Source: Portunus trituberculatus | Lineage: Eukaryota; Arthropoda; Malacostraca; Decapoda; Portunidae | Direction: 5' to 3' | Assembly: GCF_017591435.1 (NCBI RefSeq) | Contig: NC_059272.1 | Coordinates: 2,289,292 to 2,353,291 of the forward strand | DNA: 64,000 nt | Shown: in pieces, positions 59,294-64,000 of the stretch | Layout: each line of letters opens with the position of its first letter | Numbering within the stretch: position 1 is the first letter of the stretch | The notes under the pieces: model-generated | What the model was told of the DNA's origin: nothing | Database searches by the model: none | What the model saw: only the letters and a program-made list of their open reading frames with translations | Program-made: the position numbers and the translations under genes

Positions 59294-60110
59294 TCAAGTT
59301 AAGGCTAAAATTGGAAAATGGTCAGAAATATCATTATATAAGATTCCATTAAGGAGAGTCACATTATACACATCATTACAAAATATATTATCAATCAATG
59401 TAGAGGAGTTTTGGGTAATTCTGGTGGCTTTGTTTATCAATGGCATATAATAATGAGAGAAGAGCGTTTCTATAAAATCGGCTGTTGGTTTGTGACAATC
59501 AGCGTTTAGTAAATTTAGATTAAAGTCACCCATTAAATACACAGTTTTATTTTCATGGTCGTCAAGTTTCTCTAGCAAACTGTTCAAGTGAGAGAAAAAA
59601 TGTTCCAAGTCAGTTCTGGGTGGGCGATAAATTACACCCACTATAACATTTTTCTTGTTGTTTACACATTGTTTATCTAGTTCGATAAATACAGACTCAA
59701 AATGCTCATCATTTATATCAAGATCATTTCTCTCGATATATTTCAAATCATCTCTTATATACAGAGAAACTCCACCACCATTACGATTAATTCTGTATTT
59801 TTCTACCAGATCATATCCTTCCAAATTATATAAACCCGAGGTATGGTTACTTATCCAGGTTTCGGACAACCCTATAATAGAAAATCTGAGATCAATATTA
59901 TTAAGATAGCAATTTAATTCTTGAATGTGTCTTGGAACACTTCGAATATTCATATGGTACATAGAAAATGCATTATGATTTACTTTATTGTTTAAGACTA
60001 CATTGTTGAGTTGAGTTTCTGTAATATAATTACTAACAAAATTTTGTTGTCTTAATAATTGTAGGTAATTTAAATCAGGATCAATATTGCTTAAAGTAGT
60101 TCTTCCACCC
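59294..60110 (-). pseudogene. Family D AP endonuclease
   Basis: Contains LHMNIRS-like YHMNIRSVPRHIQEL, IIGLSETWISN (catalytic E), NRNGGGVSLYIRDDLKY, GVIYRPPRTDL, VYLMGDFNLNLLN (GDFN), and NDISDHFPIL (SDH) in order. All expected apurinic-endonuclease motifs are present in one frame. The frame continues upstream of the first Met at 59,962 to at least 60,105. Confidence 0.88.
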
Positions 60111-60356
60111 AGCTGATTTGACGTCGCAAAAAATGAGAAATATATGGTATATCATTTTGTTTTTTTACGCAGGGGTTCCTTGAGACGTCATGTATTTTAA
60201 GGTTATGCAAGGGTAAAAAGATTGAGAAACGCTGCCTTATTCGTTACCATATTTCTCTCTCTCTCTCTCTCCTTATTCGTTTTCATCTCTCTCTCTCTCT
60301 CTCTCTCTCTCAGACCAATAGCGTGGCCATATATATTTGACGTCAAATCAGCTGGG
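60108..60356. repeat. 18-bp perfect inverted repeat around LINE D 5' edge
   Basis: CCCAGCTGATTTGACGTC (60,108-60,125) and its exact complement (60,339-60,356) enclose a hAT-like terminus (60,165-60,236, complement CAGCGTTTCTCAATCTTTTT) and an interrupted (CT)n run (60,254-60,312). It is either a MITE with long TIRs or a fold-back formed at LINE integration. Confidence 0.75.
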
Positions 60357-60554
60357 AGGAGCTGTGAAATGGGAGCCGGGTATCGAGGCGAGCGCGCGGG
60401 ACGGTTTCTCAGGGACAGTGCCAAATAAACAATACCAATAAATTGTAGCATTCCAAAAACAATCAGAAAAAAGTTGTCAGGATCAGACTAATGAAAGTAA
60501 AAACTTAAAAATGTAGGATGGGTACAAGAGGAGTGGGGTGTTTGGTTTGTGCAT

Positions 60555-60715
60555 TCATGGGTGGACACTCACTACTAGGCGACTGAGACAAGGCCGTCCC
60601 TGAGCAATGTTGCGCCACATCCCTGCCTATTGTGCCGTGCAGAGTAGGTTCACAAAAAGTCCACGATTGTCTTCTTGGTGATTTGTTGGGGCCGTGCAGG
60701 CTGGGCGTCACAGCC
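60555..60715 (+). repeat. Dispersed repeat R2, copy 2
   Basis: Shares GACACTCACTACTAGGCGACTG-like and AAGGCCGTCCCTGAGCA blocks with 16,655-16,760. 60,716-61,265 beyond it shows no feature I can support. Confidence 0.55.
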
Positions 60716-61266
60716 TCTAGTACCCCAAAAGTGTAGTATGCTGTGATTGTATTTTCAAATTATATGCGGTGGAGGTGATTAGTTACCATGTTCAAAACGC
60801 GCAGCAAAGTTACTAGAAACGTGCTATTTTTTCAGCAAAACGTGCTACATAATAAAAAATTGTGTGTGGTGTTCGTCGTACCTTTACGATATTAGAAATA
60901 AGTAAATAAATGATTTTTTTTTTAAATACTGAAAAAATCGGCAAGCTAAATTTTCAGAATCCAGATTACTGGGAACATCCGGCAAATACACTTCGCTAGT
61001 GTCTATGCTTCAAGCGATGTACGTATAGGTCCTATAGGAGGCGGCAAACATGTACGGTGTGGTATGAAGAAGTGTCCCACCAAAGACTATAGATAAAACA
61101 AGACTGGAAAGATTGCCATTCACCATAAGAAATTCGTGTCGCCAGTAAAAATGCCAGATACCGCTAGAATAGTGGATAACAGCGCTATCCATTGAGTGAA
61201 CCGCAAACTAACGCCTCGGTAAACAAACAGCGCCACGATTTGAATAATCGCTTTAAGTTCCTTCCT

Positions 61267-61307
61267 CCACACACACACACACACTCACACACACACACAC
61301 ACACACA
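61267..61307. repeat. (CA)n microsatellite
   Basis: About 40 bp, interrupted once, directly at the 5' truncation of the first SINE copy. Confidence 0.9.
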
Positions 61308-61590
61308 GTGGTTAGAGCGCTGGCTTCACAAGCCAGATGACCGGGGTTCGATTCCCCGGCCGGGTGGAGATATTTGGGTGTGTCTCTTTTCACGTGTAGC
61401 CCCTGTTCACCTAGCAGTGAGTAGGTACGGGATGTAAATCGAGGAGTTGTGACCTTGTTGTCCCGGTGTGTGGTGTGTGCCTGGTCTCAGGCCTATCCCA
61501 AGATCGGAAATAATGAGCTCTGAGCTCGTTCCGTAGGGTAACGTCTGGCTGTCTCGTCAGAGACTGCAGCAGATCAAACAGTGAATTACA
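61308..61590 (+). mobile_element. tRNA-derived SINE, copy 1 (tRNA head slightly truncated)
   Basis: Starts inside the tRNA D-arm (GTGGTTAGAGCGCTGG), keeps anticodon arm CTGGCTTCACAAGCCAG (anticodon CAC, valine-type) and B box GGTTCGATTCC. A body follows with CACCTAGCAGTGAGTAGGTA, and a 3' end GCAGCAGATCAAACAGTGAA running into (CA)n. Confidence 0.88.
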
Positions 61591-61747
61591 CACACACACA
61601 CACACTATCAATAATGTACTCTAGTACAGTACATATTTACTTCATCTACCTGTGACCCCGTTCTAGCTCCCTTGTATCCAACTTGAGTTATATCATAGAG
61701 ATATATGTATATTGTACATGTGCGATAACTATTTATAATTAGGGAGG

Positions 61748-61748
<1 letters not shown>

Positions 61749-61786
<38 letters not shown>
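61749..61786. repeat. (CA)n microsatellite
   Basis: About 38 bp between the inverted-repeat arm and SINE copy 2. Confidence 0.95.
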
Positions 61787-61789
<3 letters not shown>

Positions 61790-62074
61790 GGTAGCTCAGT
61801 GGTTAGAGCACTGGCTTCACAAGCTAGAGGACCGGGGTTCGATTCCCCGGCCGGATGGAGATATTTGGGTGTGTCTCTTTTCACGTGTAGCCCCTGTTCA
61901 CCTAGCAGTGAGTAGGTACGGGATGTAAATCGAGGAGTTGTGACCTTGTTGTCTCGGTGTGTGGTGTGTGCCTGGTCTCAGGCCTATCCGAAGATCGGAA
62001 ATAATGAGCTCTGAGCTCGTTCCGTAGGGTAACGTCTGGCTGTCTCGTCAGAGACTGCAGCAGATCAAACAGTG
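61785..62074 (+). mobile_element. tRNA-derived SINE, copy 2 (complete head)
   Basis: A full tRNA-like head: acceptor CACCCGG, A box TAGCTCAGTGG (61,792-61,802), CAC anticodon loop, B box GGTTCGATTCC (61,836-61,846) and a matching 3' acceptor CCGGATG with one mismatch. The body is about 97% identical to copy 1. No CCA and a long non-tRNA body: this is a SINE, not a functional tRNA gene. Confidence 0.9.
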
Positions 62075-62382
62075 AAACACGGCGAGGCAAATGGGCAAGC
62101 CTCTTAATGTGTGGCCCCTGTTCACCTAGCAGTAAATAGGTACGGGATGTAACTCGAGGGGTTGTGGCCTCGCTTTCCCGGTGTGTGGAGTGTGTTGTGG
62201 TCTCAGTCCTACCCCGAAGATCGGTCTATGAGCTCTGAGCTCGCTCCGTAATGGGGAAGACTGGCTGGGTGACCAGCAGGCGACCGATGTGAAAAAAATT
62301 ACACATAATGAGCTCTCAGATCGCACCGTAATGGGCAACGTCTGGCTGTCTCGTCAGAGACTGCAGCAGATCAAACAGTGAA
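62075..62382 (+). mobile_element. Diverged SINE body plus SINE 3' end
   Basis: 62,090-62,302 is a diverged headless body (GTTCACCTAGCAGTAAATAG, GGTACGGGATGTAACTCGAG). 62,303-62,382 is a separate 3' end fragment (GAGCTCTCAGATCGCACCG..AGACTGCAGCAGATCAAACA) followed by (CA)n. The CACCTAGCAGTAAATAGGTA core is, from memory, common in decapod SINEs. Confidence 0.75.
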
Positions 62383-62557
62383 CACACACACACACACGTG
62401 TGTGTGTTGCCTCACTAATTATAAATAGTTATCGCACATGTACAATATACATCTATCTCTATGATATACTTACAACTCAAGTTGGATACAAGGGAGCTTG
62501 AACGGGGTCACAGGTGGATGAAGTAAATATGTACTGTACTAGAGTACATTATTGGTA

Positions 62558-62587
62558 GTGTGTGTGTGTGTGTGTGTGTGTGTGTTT
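62558..62587. repeat. (GT)n microsatellite
   Basis: About 27 bp of GT directly at the 3' end of a LINE family C fragment. Confidence 0.9.
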
Positions 62588-62738
62588 ATTTACCTATAGT
62601 TGTGCTGTAGAGCATGGCACATTATCCTGTCTCCATATCTATAGCTATGCATCTAGCTTGTCTTTAAATATGTGTATGGTGGCTGCAGTAACCACCCTTT
62701 CACTTATTTCACTTAAGCTATTCCAGATGTCCACTGTT
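62588..62738 (-). mobile_element. LINE family C 3' end fragment (C5)
   Basis: Minus-strand ...CTATAGGTAAATAAA terminus and upstream sequence (GTGGACATCTGGAATAGCTT) match the 3' part of C3/C4. About 150 bp only. Confidence 0.78.
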
Positions 62739-64000
62739 AGTAATAATAATAATAATAATAATATACGGTTTATTACTTTGGCAATGTAAAAAATTACACT
62801 GAAAATGTACAGGGGGGGGGGACACTAAGACAATGAACTGAAATTTTTAACCTAACTATGGATATAACTTAACCTAGAATTCACTTATTAATTTACTTAT
62901 TTATTTAAGGCTCGCACAATAGTGGGCACCGCGCTCAGTCGATACCGATCAGTGCGCGGTGCTCTTAAGGGCGCCACGCGATTCTGGTCGGGTGGCGCGA
63001 GCAGGGGGAGGCACGTCGGGGGGTAGCAGGTGGCGGAGACGTGGATGACGCAGCAGTCCTTCCCCAAATTTTTCCAATGCTTCCTGGTGTCTTGTGGCCA
63101 GCCTCGGCAGACTCAGGCAGGTCAGGGCGTCCTCGTAGGACCTGTAGGCAGGCCCAAGGATGACCCTGAACGCCCTCCTCTGAACCCTCTCCAGCTGTTG
63201 TCGTTGTGTGAGGTTCAGGAGGAGGACCACGCTGGGGCGGCGTACATGAGCTTAGGGAGTATAAAGGTGAGGTACACTCCCCTCAGCTCATCTGCCAGTG
63301 CTCCCAGGGACCTGAGTCGGCGCAGTAAATAGATTTTGTATGAGGCTGACCTGATGATGTTGGAAACATGCTGCTTCCATGATAATTGATCATCCACCAA
63401 GACACCTAGAAGCTTGGTGCTGCGGACCACCTGGAGGGAGTGAGGGCCCACAGATAGCTGGGAGGGGACTGCTGCTGTGGAGGTACAAATGTGCATCACC
63501 ACGGTCTTGGTGTGGTTGATGGTCATTTTGTTGTCCTCCGTCCACGTCTGTAGTTGGTTTAGAGTGGACTGCAGTGCTGAGAAGTCTGGGTTGGTGTTGT
63601 TTACGGGTACGCCCACGGTGCAGTCGTCCACATACTTCCAGCGGTGGGGGGTGTGGACGAGAGCATCATTGATGAGGATGAGGAAGCACAGTGGACCCAT
63701 CTTGGTCCCCTGAGGGACCCCGCATGTGAGCTGTTGGAAAGAGGAGACAGAGCCCTGATAACGAACGGCCTGACGCCTTCCCGTGAGGAAGTCTGCCAGC
63801 CACGCTATCAGGTAGGGAGAGAGACCCAGAGTGATGGCTTTATTTATCACAACAGTGTGATCAACAAGATCAAAGGCCTTTCTGAAGTCCACAAAAGCAA
63901 TAGCTAGAGAAGTGTTTCGTTTGTCCAGGTGGCTGTGAACGAATTCCAGGAAGCTGACAAGGTAGTGAGATGTGGAGGTGGATTTAATATTGCCAAATTG
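62739..64000 (-). mobile_element. LINE family F, runs off the window
   Basis: The minus strand encodes RT from MDFRKAFDLVDHTVVINKAI through CGVPQGTKMGPLCFLILIND, catalytic box YVDDCT, LLGVLVDDQLSWKQHVSNII and YLTFILPKLMYAAPAWSSS. After one frame break it continues with QRRAFRVILGPAYRSYEDAL. The 3' tail is (AAT)n-like (62,742-62,762) after a G-rich 3' UTR. GC content is high compared with the flanks. VPQGTKxGP is typical of a different non-LTR group from families C and J; the clade is not assigned. Confidence 0.87.

Larger units (their letters stand above)
56603..60125 (-). mobile_element. Near-complete CR1-group LINE (family D)
   Basis: About 3.5 kb. Minus-strand order: a start region (NIDPDLNYLQLLRQQNFV), AP endonuclease, linker, RT, then a 3' UTR with (TTA)n-rich tract (56,810-57,040) and a terminus GACAATAAACAAACAAAC containing AATAAA and an (AAAC)n tail. 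Only two or three single-base frame breaks separate it from a continuous ORF, the best-preserved LINE in the window. The clade below CR1 group is not assigned. Confidence 0.9.
61604..62560. repeat. Inverted repeat (~150-bp arms) enclosing SINE copies
   Basis: The left arm 61,604-61,750 and right arm 62,408-62,560 are reverse complements at roughly 95% identity with one small indel. Each arm is bordered by CA/GT microsatellite on both sides. SINE copies 2-4 lie between the arms. Confidence 0.88.

Noticed and set aside
61308..61380. Functional tRNA-Val(CAC) genes
   Set aside because: The heads are followed by a conserved non-tRNA body and (CA)n tail in each copy, so they are SINE heads.

Overview
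The window looks like genomic DNA from an arthropod, most probably a decapod crustacean (crab or shrimp). The evidence is spliceosomal genes with consensus GT-AG introns, very long (GA)n/(CT)n, (CA)n and (TA)n microsatellites, degenerate TTAGG-type (arthropod telomere-like) repeats, a tRNA-derived SINE family, and a dense layering of non-LTR retrotransposons and cut-and-paste DNA transposons. The species is an inference. No bacterial-type operon, CRISPR array or rRNA gene was seen.

The two recognisable host genes are tandem paralogues on the minus strand, of the acyl-CoA thioesterase / BAAT family (acyl-CoA + water to fatty acid + CoA). Gene A (8,999 to 3,494) has five 5' exons and one large terminal exon. 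Gene B (39,193 to 20,231) has five almost identical 5' exons but a divergent 3' half split over three exons, behind an 11 kb intron full of transposons. Both reading frames are intact across all junctions and keep the Ser-Asp-His triad. A possible third gene contributes a short terminal exon with a C2HC zinc-finger pattern at 1,543-1,681 (+).

Layout. 1-3.4 kb: TTAGG-rich repeat, putative zinc-finger exon, LINE 3' fragment. 3.5-9.5 kb: gene A inside a segmental duplication (5.1-9.5 kb = 33.1-39.7 kb). 9.5-15 kb: LINE fragments, MITEs, a large inverted repeat and a decayed CR1-like LINE. 15-20 kb: dispersed repeats, and a hAT transposon with perfect TIRs and 8-bp target duplication inside an RT fragment. 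20.2-39.2 kb: gene B, with two truncated LINEs in a row, two more LINEs, Tigger-, piggyBac- and hAT-like elements in its introns. 39.7-53.5 kb: three LINEs, one hit by a TTAA-type element and one carrying a nested LINE and a 43-bp target duplication. 53.5-56.6 kb: foldback and TTAGG-rich repeats. 56.6-60.1 kb: the most complete LINE. 60-64 kb: inverted repeats, a SINE cluster and another LINE running off the window.

The features most worth a second look are: (1) the mosaic structure of the thioesterase pair; (2) a 156-169 nt pure (CT)n tract that is itself the splice acceptor of exon 4 in both paralogues and contains no adenosine, which forces a distant branch point; (3) several transposon insertions with exact footprints (paralogous empty site, 8-bp, TTAA and 43-bp target duplications, 5' snap-back hairpin); and (4) a LINE family whose 3' ends repeatedly abut (CA)n tracts.
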